Source: Blattabacterium cuenoti (GTDB taxonomy: Bacteria; Bacteroidota; Bacteroidia; Flavobacteriales; Blattabacteriaceae). From it: a DNA stretch of 64,000 bases. Position numbers and translations under genes: made by a program. The stretch covers positions 186,001 to 250,000 of the forward strand of contig NZ_CP059183.1 in the NCBI RefSeq assembly GCF_014251275.1, given 5' to 3'. This document shows positions 8,957 through 18,440 of the stretch, in pieces; position 1 is the stretch's first letter, and every line of letters starts with the position of its first letter. Below the pieces are notes generated by a model. It searched no databases, had not been told where the DNA came from, and saw only the letters and a list, made by a program, of their open reading frames with translations.

Positions 8957-10222
8957 TCATTTGATTTTATCAAATCCTGTATAAGGAATCAAAACTTTTG
9001 GTATATTAATTTGATTGTCAGTTTGATTATTTTCCAATAAAGTTAATAATATCCTAGGAAGTGCCAATGAACTTCCATTCAGAGTATGGCAAAACTCTAT
9101 TTTACCTTTACGATTTTTATATTTTATATTTAAACGATGAGATTGAAAATTTTTACAATTTGAAATTGAGCTAACTTCTAACCATTTTTTTTGAGCAATT
9201 GAATAAACTTCAAAATCATAAGTTATAGATGAAGAAAATCCAAGATCTGGAGCAGTTAAACGAACAATACGAAAAGGTAATTCTAATGAATAAAGAATAT
9301 TTTTAACATGATTAATCATTTCTTTTAATGCTAACACGGATTTTTCTGCAGTAGTAATTTGAATAATTTCTACTTTATCAAACTGATGTAATCTATTTAA
9401 TCCTCTAACTTTAGTTCCATATGATCCTGATTCTCTTCTAAAACAAGATGTATAAGTAGTTGCTTTTATAGGAAGGTCTGAATAAAAAAAGATCTCATCT
9501 CTATAACAATTCATAAGTGGAACTTCTCCTGTTGGAATTAGATAAAAGTTATCTTTTTCTATAAAGTACATTTGATTCTCCTTATCAGGAATTTGTCCAG
9601 TAGAAAATACAGATTTATTATTTACAATATATGGTAGGTTATACTCATTGTATTCTGCTTCTATATTTTTATCCAAAAAATACTGTATCAAACTTCTTTG
9701 AAGTTTTGCACATTTTCCTATATATACTGGGAAACCTGTTCCACATATTTTTGTACCAAAATTTAAATTAAATAAATAAAATTTTTTTGATAATTCCCAA
9801 TGAGGGATAGGGTTGTCAATGCATGTAATACTATTATTTCCTCTATAAACAATATTATTTTCATAAAAATTTTTTTCTACTTGTTCATCAGGAATATTTG
9901 GAATATTTTGCAAGTCTGTTGCTAACAGAGTTTGAATATTTTTTAATTTTAATTTTGTATTTTTTTTTTTTTCTTTTAATAAAATTGCTTGTTTTTTTAA
10001 GCAATAAATTTTAGAAAAGTCATTTTTTAATAAATTATTACTTATTTCTTTGGAAATACAATTTTCCTTTTCTAAAATTTTGTTTAGATAACTTTGAAGT
10101 TTTCTTTTTTTTTCGTCTAATGTTAATACTTTTTTTATTAAGTATATATCTTTAAAATTACGTTTTTCTAATCCTAACAAAACTTTTTCTTCATTTTTAC
10201 GTATGAAAGACATTTTAAACAT
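8957..10222 (-). CDS. serS: Seryl-tRNA synthetase
   Basis: The 421-residue class II synthetase has an N-terminal helical arm that binds the tRNA-Ser variable loop (residues about 25-100, K/E/L-rich). The catalytic core follows: motif 2 around TSCFRRESGSYGTKVRGLNRLHQFDKVE, and motif 3 around HTLNGSSLALPRILLTLLENNQ. PTGEVPL marks the serine site. The start at 10222 (MFKMSFIRKNEE) aligns with the usual flavobacterial N terminus; an inner ATG at 10213 is the alternative. metF follows 22 bp downstream. Confidence 0.96.
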   Translation of the reverse strand: MFKMSFIRKNEEKVLLGLEKRNFKDIYLIKKVLTLDEKKRKLQSYLNKILEKENCISKEISNNLLKNDFSKIYCLKKQAILLKEKKKNTKLKLKNIQTLLATDLQNIPNIPDEQVEKNFYENNIVYRGNNSITCIDNPIPHWELSKKFYLFNLNFGTKICGTGFPVYIGKCAKLQRSLIQYFLDKNIEAEYNEYNLPYIVNNKSVFSTGQIPDKENQMYFIEKDNFYLIPTGEVPLMNCYRDEIFFYSDLPIKATTYTSCFRRESGSYGTKVRGLNRLHQFDKVEIIQITTAEKSVLALKEMINHVKNILYSLELPFRIVRLTAPDLGFSSSITYDFEVYSIAQKKWLEVSSISNCKNFQSHRLNIKYKNRKGKIEFCHTLNGSSLALPRILLTLLENNQTDNQINIPKVLIPYTGFDKIK

Positions 10223-10305
10223 AAAAAAATAACATTTGATTACTTAATCATCTTATTATTATTAAGATAACTCAACATAAATATACAGATAATATTTTCT
10301 ATATT

Positions 10306-10313
10306 TATATTTG
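10306..10313 (+). promoter_or_regulatory. Candidate -7 element (TATATTTG) at ksgA
   Basis: TATATTTG matches the Bacteroidetes -7 consensus and ends only 4 bp before the ksgA start codon. If used, transcription would begin at or next to the ATG, giving a leaderless message. No clear -33 partner is seen. Confidence 0.35.
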
Positions 10314-10317
10314 TCTG

Positions 10318-11115
10318 ATGTATAAATCAGTTTCAAAAAAAAAATTAGGACAATATTTTCTAAAAGATGAAAATATAGCTAGAAAAATAGTAGGGAACCT
10401 TTCTTTTAAAAATTATAATACAGTTGTAGAAATAGGCCCAGGATTTGGAATTCTTACTAAATATATTTTAAAAAATACACTTCTTACCAAACTATTTTTA
10501 ATAGAAATTGATAAAAAATTGGTAAAATACTTATATAATATTTTTCCTTTTTTTAAAGAAAGAAAAAAAAAAATAATTATTAATAAAAATTTTTTAAAGT
10601 GGAATCCTAAAAATTTTAATTTAAAAAATTTTGCAGTTATAGGAAATTTTCCTTATAATATTTCTTCTGAAATATTATTTCATATATTAAAATATTATAA
10701 TTACATACCAGAATGTATTGGGATGTTTCAAAAAGAGTTAGTTAAAAAAATTCTTTCTCATAAAGGAGATAAAATGTATGGGATATTACCTGTTTTAATA
10801 AAAACATTTTATGATGTTAAATATCTATTTACTGTAAAAAAAAATGTATTTTCTCCTATGCCAAATGTAAAATCTGCAGTTTTTTCTTTGAAAAGAAAAA
10901 AAACAAATATAATTTTTTCTACTCTTAGAAAAGAGTTACATTTTAAATGTGTAAAAACTGCGTTTAATCAAAGAAGAAAAAAATTAAAAAATTCTTTAAA
11001 TACATTTAGTTATATATTGGATTTTAATAAAATACCGTTTTTAAATAAAAGAGCAGAAGAATTATCAGTAAAAGATTTTATAGAATTAACAAAAGAAATA
11101 GAAATAAGAACATGA
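10318..11115 (+). CDS. ksgA: 16S rRNA dimethyladenosine transferase
   Basis: The 265-residue SAM-dependent enzyme dimethylates the two adjacent adenines near the 3' end of 16S rRNA. It has the family N terminus KKLGQYFLKDENIA, the SAM-binding VVEIGPGFGILTKYIL, and the catalytic NFPY at residues 110-113. The C-terminal helical domain contains FNQRRKKLKNSL. Its stop overlaps the folD start by 4 bp (ATGA), so the two are translationally coupled. Confidence 0.96.
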   Translation: MYKSVSKKKLGQYFLKDENIARKIVGNLSFKNYNTVVEIGPGFGILTKYILKNTLLTKLFLIEIDKKLVKYLYNIFPFFKERKKKIIINKNFLKWNPKNFNLKNFAVIGNFPYNISSEILFHILKYYNYIPECIGMFQKELVKKILSHKGDKMYGILPVLIKTFYDVKYLFTVKKNVFSPMPNVKSAVFSLKRKKTNIIFSTLRKELHFKCVKTAFNQRRKKLKNSLNTFSYILDFNKIPFLNKRAEELSVKDFIELTKEIEIRT

Positions 11116-11978
11116 CTAAATTACTAGATGGGAATAAATTATCAATTATCATAAAAGAAGAAATTTCTATAGAAATAAAAGAGAAAATAATAAATAGAAA
11201 TGAACGTATGCCTCATCTTGGAATAATTTTAATAGGAAATAATAGTTCTAGTATTATATATGTTAATAATAAAATTAAAGAATGTAAAAGTATAGGAATG
11301 AAATATACTTTAACACAATTATCTAAAAATATAAAAGAAAAAAAGTTATTAGAAATAATTAAAAATATGAATGAAAATTCATTAATAGATGGTTACATAA
11401 TTCAACTTCCTATTGAAAAACATTTAAATCAAGAAAAAATTATTTTATCAATAGATCCAAAAAAAGACGTTGATGGATTCCATCCTGAAAATTTTGGAAA
11501 AATGACTTTTGGAATGAAAAGCTTTTTTTCGGCTACAGCATTAGGGATAATAACACTTTTAGAAAGAAACAAAATTGACGTATGTGGTAAACATACTGTA
11601 ATAATTGGAAGAAGTAAAATTGTAGGTCTTCCTATTAGTATTTTAATGAGTAGTAAATCATATTATGGAAATAGTACAGTTACAATGATTAATAGTTATT
11701 CTAAGAACATAGAGTTTTATACAAAAAATGCTGATATAATTATAATTGCAATAGGTATTCCATGTTTCCTTACAGGTAAAATGATAAAAAAAGGAGCCAT
11801 AGTAATAGATGTTGGAATAAATAAATTGCATAATTCTAAAAAAATATTGGGAGATGTAGATTTTAAAAGTGTTAATGGAGTTGCTTCCTATATTTCTCCA
11901 GTACCTGGAGGTATTGGCCCAATGACTAGAGTAATGTTACTAAAAAACACTTTACAAGCCGCATTAAATAACAGATAA
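11112..11978 (+). CDS. folD: Methylenetetrahydrofolate dehydrogenase / cyclohydrolase
   Basis: The 288-residue bifunctional enzyme interconverts methylene-, methenyl- and formyl-THF. Signatures are YVNNKIKECKSIGM (catalytic lysine region), DGYIIQLPIEKHL, DPKKDVDGFHPENFG, GRSKIVGLP (NADP site) and PVPGGIGPMTR near the C terminus. It overlaps ksgA by 4 bp and is convergent with the his operon, whose last gene ends 39 bp away. Confidence 0.97.
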   Translation: MTKLLDGNKLSIIIKEEISIEIKEKIINRNERMPHLGIILIGNNSSSIIYVNNKIKECKSIGMKYTLTQLSKNIKEKKLLEIIKNMNENSLIDGYIIQLPIEKHLNQEKIILSIDPKKDVDGFHPENFGKMTFGMKSFFSATALGIITLLERNKIDVCGKHTVIIGRSKIVGLPISILMSSKSYYGNSTVTMINSYSKNIEFYTKNADIIIIAIGIPCFLTGKMIKKGAIVIDVGINKLHNSKKILGDVDFKSVNGVASYISPVPGGIGPMTRVMLLKNTLQAALNNR

Positions 11979-12017
11979 TGCTATAATTATTTATATTTTA
12001 TTTTTATTTAGTTAATT

Positions 12018-12641
12018 TTAATTTATTTTTTTTATTCTATTTATAGACATGTATTTATGTCTATTTTCTAATATTTTAATAACATCTTTTATAGAAATAT
12101 TTTTATAACGTAAAAGAATCAAATAATGAAATAACAAATCCGCAGATTCATTTAAAAATAAATCTTTATTATTATCCTTAGATTCAAGAACTACTTCTAT
12201 TGCTTCTTCTCCTAATTTTTGAGCAATTCTATTTACCCCCATTCTAAATAATTTATTAATATAAGAATTTTCGTTTTTTCCTTTAATATTATTATAAATT
12301 AATTTTTCCAAAAAAAATAAAAATTCTTCATTATTTATTTCATTCCAACAAGTATCTTCACCACTATGACATGTAGGACCTAAAGGTTTTACTTTAATTA
12401 ACAATGTATCTCCATCACAGTCTATTAATACTTCTTTAATAATAAGATAATTGTTGCTTATTTCACCTTTAGTCCATAATCTTTTTTTAGATCTACTATA
12501 AAAAGTAACTTTTTTTTCATTAATACTTTTGTTATAAGATTCTTCATTCATATACCCCAACATTAACACTTTATTTGTTATTTCATCTTGAATTATTGTA
12601 GGAATTAATTCATTTTTGAAATTAATATTTTTATTTTTCAT
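12018..12641 (-). CDS. hisIE: Phosphoribosyl-AMP cyclohydrolase / phosphoribosyl-ATP pyrophosphatase
   Basis: The 207-residue fusion catalyses steps 2 and 3 of histidine synthesis. Residues about 1-110 are HisI: MLGYMNEESY, the TFYSRSKKRLWTKGE segment, and the metal-binding DCDGDTLLIKV and CHSGEDTCW. Residues about 110-207 are HisE: GVNRIAQKLGEEAIEVVLES, then NESADLLFHYLILL. It is the last gene of the his operon, 21 bp after hisF. Confidence 0.97.
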   Translation of the reverse strand: MKNKNINFKNELIPTIIQDEITNKVLMLGYMNEESYNKSINEKKVTFYSRSKKRLWTKGEISNNYLIIKEVLIDCDGDTLLIKVKPLGPTCHSGEDTCWNEINNEEFLFFLEKLIYNNIKGKNENSYINKLFRMGVNRIAQKLGEEAIEVVLESKDNNKDLFLNESADLLFHYLILLRYKNISIKDVIKILENRHKYMSINRIKKIN

Positions 12642-12662
12642 TTTTAAGAAAATTTGTATTTT

Positions 12663-13415
12663 TTATCTTATAGGAATTGAAAGATTTTTCAAATAAAATT
12701 TTAAATTTGGAATTTCTATTTCTTTATAATGGAAAATGCTTGCTGCTAATGCAGCATCTGCTTTACCATTTTTGAATATATTATAAAAATCTTCTAATTT
12801 TCCGGCTCCCCCTGAAGCTATTACTGGAATAGGAACTTCTTCAGAAACAGATTTAGTAATATCTAATGCAAATCCACTTTTTGTTCCATCATGATTAATT
12901 GAAGTTAACAGAATTTCTCCGACTCCTCTATTATACCCTTCTTTTGCCCAATCTAAAGATTTAGTATTTGTTGGGATCCTCCCTCCATTTAAGTAAACAA
13001 TCCAACTATTTTTTTCATACTTTGTATCAATAGATAACACAATACATTGAGAACCAAATCTTTTGGAAAGATTTTCCAAAAGATTTGGTTCATTATAGGC
13101 AGCTGTATTAATAGATATTTTATCTGCACCTGAAAGTAATAATAACTCTACATCTTCTTCTTTTTGTATTCCCCCACCAACAGTAAAAGGTATATTAATA
13201 TAGCGAGAAATATCTTTAACCAAACTAATTAAAGTTTTTCTATTTTCATTTGTAGCAGTAATATCTAAAAATATTAATTCATCAGCGCCTTGTTTAGTAT
13301 ACCAATATCCTAATTCTATAGGGTTTCCAGCATCTTTTAAATGTTTAAAATTTATTCCTTTTACTGTTCTTCCGTTTTTAATATCTAAACATGGGATTAT
13401 ACGTTTGGCTAACAT
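12663..13415 (-). CDS. hisF: Imidazole glycerol phosphate synthase, cyclase subunit
   Basis: The 250-residue TIM barrel uses ammonia from HisH to form imidazole glycerol phosphate and AICAR. It begins MLAKRIIPCLDIKNGR, with the first catalytic Asp in CLDI, and carries TVGGGIQ and SIDTKY. The second phosphate site is VIASGGAG. It sits 3 bp after hisA and shares its half-barrel ancestry. HisH is encoded two genes upstream. Confidence 0.97.
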   Translation of the reverse strand: MLAKRIIPCLDIKNGRTVKGINFKHLKDAGNPIELGYWYTKQGADELIFLDITATNENRKTLISLVKDISRYINIPFTVGGGIQKEEDVELLLLSGADKISINTAAYNEPNLLENLSKRFGSQCIVLSIDTKYEKNSWIVYLNGGRIPTNTKSLDWAKEGYNRGVGEILLTSINHDGTKSGFALDITKSVSEEVPIPVIASGGAGKLEDFYNIFKNGKADAALAASIFHYKEIEIPNLKFYLKNLSIPIR

Positions 13416-13418
13416 AAT

Positions 13419-14159
13419 TTAATTATTAATATTTTTTTTATTACAATTTATAATTTCATTAAAAGATATTTTTTTTTCATACATAGCTTTTCCAATAATT
13501 ACTCCATAACATCCTAATTTTAACAATTTTTCTACATCATTTATATTCCTAACTCCTCCACTTGCTATAAGTTTTATATCAGTAAATTCTTTAATTATTT
13601 TTTTATATAAAAGAAAAGATGGGCCTTCCATAACTCCATCTCTAAATATATCTGTACAAAAAATATTTTCAATTCCATGATTTTTTTTCTCTACAAGAAA
13701 ATCTAATAATGAAATTTTAAACAAATTTTTCCATCCATCAATTGCTATACTTTCATTTTTAACGTCTACTCCTAACAAAATTTTATCTTTTCCATAAAAA
13801 TTTATCCATTCTTTTAAAAGTAATGGATTTTTAACAGCAATACTTCCAACTGTGGCTATATGAGCTCCACTTTCAAATACATATTTTATATCTTCTTTAG
13901 TATTAATTCCTCCACCAAAATCAATAATTAAATTAGTATTTTTTGCTATTTTTTCTAATATTTTCCAATGAATTATCTTTCCAATTCTAGCTCCATCTAA
14001 ATCTACTAAATGAATTCTAGTTATTCCATTATCTTCTAATAATAAAGCAATATCCATTGGATCATCATAATATATTTTTTTTTTTCTAAAATTTCCTTGT
14101 ATTAGACGAACACATTTATAATTCATTAAATCTATTGCTACTATTATTTTGTTTTTCAT
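13419..14159 (-). CDS. hisA: ProFAR isomerase (phosphoribosylformimino-AICAR-P isomerase)
   Basis: The 246-residue TIM barrel opens the ribose ring of ProFAR to give PRFAR, the substrate of HisHF. The catalytic Asp lies in IVAIDLMNYKCVRL, the phosphate loops are DFGGGI and IASGGV, and HLVDLDGA is the usual early motif. The order hisH-hisA-hisF is canonical. No anomalies. Confidence 0.96.
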   Translation of the reverse strand: MKNKIIVAIDLMNYKCVRLIQGNFRKKKIYYDDPMDIALLLEDNGITRIHLVDLDGARIGKIIHWKILEKIAKNTNLIIDFGGGINTKEDIKYVFESGAHIATVGSIAVKNPLLLKEWINFYGKDKILLGVDVKNESIAIDGWKNLFKISLLDFLVEKKNHGIENIFCTDIFRDGVMEGPSFLLYKKIIKEFTDIKLIASGGVRNINDVEKLLKLGCYGVIIGKAMYEKKISFNEIINCNKKNINN

Positions 14160-14179
14160 TATTATATATTTCTTTTACA

Positions 14180-14770
14180 TTACAGTTTAATGAAGTTTTC
14201 TAATATTTTATGACCCACATAAGATGATTTTTCTGGATGAAATTGTACTGCATAAAAATTTTTCTTTTGCAATGCAGAACTATAAGTAACTATATATTCA
14301 GTTTCAGATATTGTATATTTTCCTAATGGAACATAATATCCATGAACAAAATATTGATAACTTCCATCTTGTATATTATCAAATAAAGGCCCTTTTAAAC
14401 TATGAATTGTATTCCAACCTATTTGAGGTATTTTATACTCTTTATTATTAGACTTAAATTTTTTAACTGATGTATCAAAAATTCCTATACATTTAGTATT
14501 ACTCTCTTCTGAATAATTACAAAGTAATTGCATTCCTAAACATATACCAAGAACAGGTTTTTTTAAATTATACAATAGTATATCTAATTTTTTTTTTTTC
14601 AAATGATTCATAGCAAAATTAGCTTCTCCAACACCAGGTAAAATGATTCTTTTTGCATTTTCAATAGATTTTTCAGAATCTGTTACTATTGCTTTAATTC
14701 CTATTCTTTCCAAAGAAAAAAGGATAGATTGTACATTACCAGCTGGATATTTTATAATGACTGTTTCCAT
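14180..14770 (-). CDS. hisH: Imidazole glycerol phosphate synthase, glutaminase subunit
   Basis: The 196-residue class I amidotransferase releases ammonia from glutamine and channels it into HisF. The triad is visible as GICLGMQLL (nucleophile Cys), with His and Glu in VQFHPEKS. The oxyanion strand lies in ILPGVGEANFAMNHL. It lies 20 bp after hisB. Confidence 0.96.
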   Translation of the reverse strand: METVIIKYPAGNVQSILFSLERIGIKAIVTDSEKSIENAKRIILPGVGEANFAMNHLKKKKLDILLYNLKKPVLGICLGMQLLCNYSEESNTKCIGIFDTSVKKFKSNNKEYKIPQIGWNTIHSLKGPLFDNIQDGSYQYFVHGYYVPLGKYTISETEYIVTYSSALQKKNFYAVQFHPEKSSYVGHKILENFIKL

Positions 14771-14790
14771 AAATTATATTAAAAAAAATT

Positions 14791-15960
14791 TTACAATACT
14801 CCTTTAGTGCTAGGTATTTTATTAAAAGAGTTTCTTTTTACTGCCATGTTAACAGCCCTAGCAAAACATTTAAAAATAGATTCTATTTTGTGATGTTCAT
14901 TTTTTCCAACAGAATTAACATATATATTGCATTTTGCATATTCAGAAAAAGATTTAAAGAAATGATAAAACATTTCTGTAGAGACTCCTCCAATTTTATC
15001 TCTTTTAAATTTTGTTTCCCATACTAAATTACTTCTTCCTCCTAAATCTATTGCTATAGTAGATATGCAATCATCCATTGGAAGAATATAAAAACCATAA
15101 CGTTCTATTCCTATTCTATCTCCTAATAAATTATTAAAAATTTCTCCAAATGTAATTCCAGTATCCTCTATAGTATGATGTTCATCTATATGTAGATCAC
15201 CTTTTGTATTAATATTTAAATCAATATTTCCATGAATAGATATTTGTTGTAAAAGATGATCAAAAAATCCTAATCCAGTTTTTATATTATTTTTACCAGT
15301 TCCATAAATAGAAAGATATATTTTTACATTAGTTTCTAATGTAATACGTTTTTTTTTTTTATTAATAGAATTATAAGAAATATAACATAAATATTTATAT
15401 ATATCCTTCCATTTATCAGTTTTTAAGGATATTGTATTGTTTAATATTTCTTTTTTTGTAGTAATATAATAATCTTTTTCTTCTCTTGTAAGATTGTAGA
15501 AATCATTATTTTTTTTTATCCATATAGATTTACATCCTAAATTATAGGCTAATAAAACATCTGTTAATCTATCTCCTATAACAAAAGATTTTTCAATATC
15601 ATAATTTTCTGTTAAATAATCAGTTAACATTCCTATTTTTGGTTTTCTAGTATATTTTTTTTCATTTTCAAATGTTTTATCTATGTGAGTAGAAATAAAA
15701 TCAATACCTTCTGACTTTAGTATTTTTATAATATGATTATGTATTGGCCAAAATTTTTCTTTTGGAAAAGAACTACTACCTAAGCCATCTTGATTAGATA
15801 CTAGAACAAATTTATAATCAAGCTTTTTTTTTATTTTTGATAGAAAAAATATAACTTTTTTCATAAAAATTATTTTTTCAATAGAATCAATTTGGTATGT
15901 TTTAGGACATTCTTCTATAATTGTTCCATCTCTATCAATAAATAATATTTTATCTTTCAT
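14791..15960 (-). CDS. hisB: Histidinol-phosphatase / imidazoleglycerol-phosphate dehydratase
   Basis: The 389-residue fusion catalyses steps 6 and 8. The N-terminal HAD phosphatase (about residues 1-170) has FIDRDGT (D9 and D11) and the FVIGDRLTDVLLA loop. The C-terminal dehydratase (about 200-389) has GLGFFDHLLQQ, DEHHTIEDTGI and KNEHHKIE, whose histidines bind the metals. The linker (about 170-200) is Lys- and Tyr-rich. Fused HisB of this type is usual in flavobacteria. Confidence 0.97.
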   Translation of the reverse strand: MKDKILFIDRDGTIIEECPKTYQIDSIEKIIFMKKVIFFLSKIKKKLDYKFVLVSNQDGLGSSSFPKEKFWPIHNHIIKILKSEGIDFISTHIDKTFENEKKYTRKPKIGMLTDYLTENYDIEKSFVIGDRLTDVLLAYNLGCKSIWIKKNNDFYNLTREEKDYYITTKKEILNNTISLKTDKWKDIYKYLCYISYNSINKKKKRITLETNVKIYLSIYGTGKNNIKTGLGFFDHLLQQISIHGNIDLNINTKGDLHIDEHHTIEDTGITFGEIFNNLLGDRIGIERYGFYILPMDDCISTIAIDLGGRSNLVWETKFKRDKIGGVSTEMFYHFFKSFSEYAKCNIYVNSVGKNEHHKIESIFKCFARAVNMAVKRNSFNKIPSTKGVL

Positions 15961-16013
15961 TTTATTTTAATTATAAAATATTTCTTTAAAATTTTTCTAA
16001 ATAAATAATTAAA

Positions 16014-17102
16014 CTAAATAGATAAAGAATATTTTTTAATATAGTTTAATAAACATTTGTTTTCTTCGTGAGTTCCTATTGTAATTCTTAAACAATCATT
16101 GCATAAAAGAATTTTTGTTCTATCTCTAACAAAAATTCTTTTATTTATGAGATACTTGTAAAGTTTTGTAGAAGAGAAATTAGTTTTTACTAGCAAAAAA
16201 TTTGATGAGCTAGGATATACTTTTTTTATAATAGTAATTTTATTTAATACACTTTCCATATATTTTCTTTCTGAAATAATATTTTTTATATGAAAGAAAA
16301 ATAAATCTTGATTTTCCAAAGCTTTAATAGCTATTTCTTGGGATATAACACTAATATTATATGGAGACTTAATTTTATTCATCCATTTTATAATTTCTTC
16401 AGAGGCAATTCCTATTCCTATTCTTAATCCAGCTAACCCCCAAGACTTAGATAGTGTTTGTATAACAATTAAATTAGGATATTTATAAATTTCTGTATAA
16501 AAAGATTTTTCATGTGAAAAATCTATATATGCTTCATCTAATACTATAATTCCTGTGAAAATCTTCAATAGGGTTTTAATATCTTTTTTTATTAAATCAT
16601 TTCCTGTAGGATTATTTGGAGAACATAGAAAAATAATCTTGCTATATTTATTTATAGTTTCTTTTATTTTTTCTATGTTTAACTGAAATTTTTCTTTTGT
16701 AAGTGGTATCTTTATTATATTGGCTCCATGTATATTTCCTAATACCTCATACATACCATAAGTAGGAGGAAATATAATAGAATTATCAATTTCTGGACGA
16801 GAAAAAATTCTATAAATTAAATCAATTATTTCATCACTTCCATTTCCTAAAAAAATATTAGAAATTGGAATATTTTTTAATTTAGATATTCTCTCCTTCA
16901 ATTTTTTTTGAAAAGGATCAGGATATCTGTTATAGGAATTAAAAAAAGATAAAGTAGATCCGAAAGAATTTTCATTTGCATCTAAAAAAATATATTTTTG
17001 TTTACTTTTATGTTCTTTTCTAGCTGAAATATAAGGATCCATTCGTAAAATATTTTTTCTTATTAAAGACTCTAAATTGAAGTTATAATGATGATTATTC
17101 AT
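16014..17102 (-). CDS. hisC: Histidinol-phosphate aminotransferase
   Basis: The 362-residue PLP enzyme (fold type I) converts imidazole acetol phosphate to histidinol phosphate. It has PYISARKEH and FLGNGSDEIIDLI. The cofactor-binding segments are CSPNNPTGN and VLDEAYIDFS, and the Schiff-base lysine is in QTLSKSWGLAGLRIGI. There is a 53-bp gap before hisB and a 12-bp gap from hisD. Confidence 0.96.
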   Translation of the reverse strand: MNNHHYNFNLESLIRKNILRMDPYISARKEHKSKQKYIFLDANENSFGSTLSFFNSYNRYPDPFQKKLKERISKLKNIPISNIFLGNGSDEIIDLIYRIFSRPEIDNSIIFPPTYGMYEVLGNIHGANIIKIPLTKEKFQLNIEKIKETINKYSKIIFLCSPNNPTGNDLIKKDIKTLLKIFTGIIVLDEAYIDFSHEKSFYTEIYKYPNLIVIQTLSKSWGLAGLRIGIGIASEEIIKWMNKIKSPYNISVISQEIAIKALENQDLFFFHIKNIISERKYMESVLNKITIIKKVYPSSSNFLLVKTNFSSTKLYKYLINKRIFVRDRTKILLCNDCLRITIGTHEENKCLLNYIKKYSLSI

Positions 17103-17114
17103 AATTTTTTTTAA

Positions 17115-18419
17115 TTAAATATCATTAAATCTAATATCAACAGAATTTTTATGTGCCATTAATCCTTCTTCTAAAGATAGAATTCCAATACATTCCGATA
17201 AATTATTCAATCCTTTTTTAGATAATTTTTGAAATGTAATTTTTTTTAAAAAACTATCTACAGATAACCCACTATAAGATTTAGCATATCCATGTGTTGG
17301 AAGTACATGATTAGTCCCAGTTGCATAATCTCCAGCACTAACTGGAGAATAGTTCCCTAAAAATACTGATCCAGCATTAATGATTTTTTCACTAAAATAA
17401 CAAGCATTATAACAATTCAAAATTAAATGTTCTGGAGCAATTTCATTTGCTAATGAAATACATTCTTCCAATGAGGATAAAATTAGTATTTTGCTATTTT
17501 CTAATGACTTTTTTACAATATTTGTTCTTTTATCAAGAGCTAAAAACTGTTTTTTTAATTCTTCTTTCATTTTTTTTATCCAAAAATTTTTATTAATTGT
17601 TAAAAGAAGAACAAAACTTTCTATATCATGTTCAGATTGAGATAATAAATCTGAAGCAACATATTTTGGGTTTGCATATTCATCAGCTATTATCACTATT
17701 TCTGATGGTCCAGCTGGAAAATCTACAGAAATTATATTATCTTGTGATATTATTTTTTTAGCTGTAGTTACATAAGTATTACCTGGACCAAAAATTTTAT
17801 ATACATTTGGAATACTTTCAGTCCCATAGGCCATTGCGGCAATTGCTTGTGCCCCACCTACTTTATATATATTATCTATATCTAAATATTTAGCAGTATA
17901 TAATAATGATGGATTAATTTCACCATATTTATCTGGTGGAGTACACAAAATAATATTTTTACATCCTGCTAATTTTGCTGGAATTCCTAACATTAATATA
18001 GTAGATAATAAAGGAGCAGTCCCACCAGGAATATAAAATCCAACTTTTTCTATAGGAATATTTTTCCTCCAACAAAGTATTCCAGAAGATATTTCTATTT
18101 TATTTTCTTTATATATTTGTTTATTATGAAATGATTTAATATTATTACATGCTTTCTCTATAGATTTTTTTAATTTATTTGAAGTTTTAATAAAAGCTTT
18201 TTGAAAATCCTTTTTTTCTACTTTGAAATTTTCAATTTGTACATTATCATATTTTATACTGTACTTTTTTAATGCTAAATCTCCATTTAATTTAACATTA
18301 TTTATAATAGTAAAAACTATATCAATTATATGAGTATTATATTTTTGTTTTAAATTTTTTTTATTTACAATGTAATTTTCCCATTTTTTAATACTTGAAA
18401 GTACTTTAATCATATCCAT
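17115..18419 (-). CDS. hisD: Histidinol dehydrogenase
   Basis: The 434-residue zinc enzyme makes the last two oxidations from histidinol to histidine. Visible motifs are GFYIPGGTAPLLST, YKVGGAQAIAAMAYGT, KIFGPGNTYV, the FPAGPSEIVIIAD region, QSEHD, and APEHL near the C terminus. An inner ATG at 18413 (MIKVLSS) is an equally good start. hisG lies 21 bp upstream. Confidence 0.97.
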   Translation of the reverse strand: MDMIKVLSSIKKWENYIVNKKNLKQKYNTHIIDIVFTIINNVKLNGDLALKKYSIKYDNVQIENFKVEKKDFQKAFIKTSNKLKKSIEKACNNIKSFHNKQIYKENKIEISSGILCWRKNIPIEKVGFYIPGGTAPLLSTILMLGIPAKLAGCKNIILCTPPDKYGEINPSLLYTAKYLDIDNIYKVGGAQAIAAMAYGTESIPNVYKIFGPGNTYVTTAKKIISQDNIISVDFPAGPSEIVIIADEYANPKYVASDLLSQSEHDIESFVLLLTINKNFWIKKMKEELKKQFLALDKRTNIVKKSLENSKILILSSLEECISLANEIAPEHLILNCYNACYFSEKIINAGSVFLGNYSPVSAGDYATGTNHVLPTHGYAKSYSGLSVDSFLKKITFQKLSKKGLNNLSECIGILSLEEGLMAHKNSVDIRFNDI

Positions 18420-18440
18420 TTTGATATTTATATTTCATTT

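Noticed and set aside
8935-8973. Extended metF start overlapping serS
   Set aside because: The family N terminus begins at the ATG at 8934; the extension is unconserved and overlaps serS.
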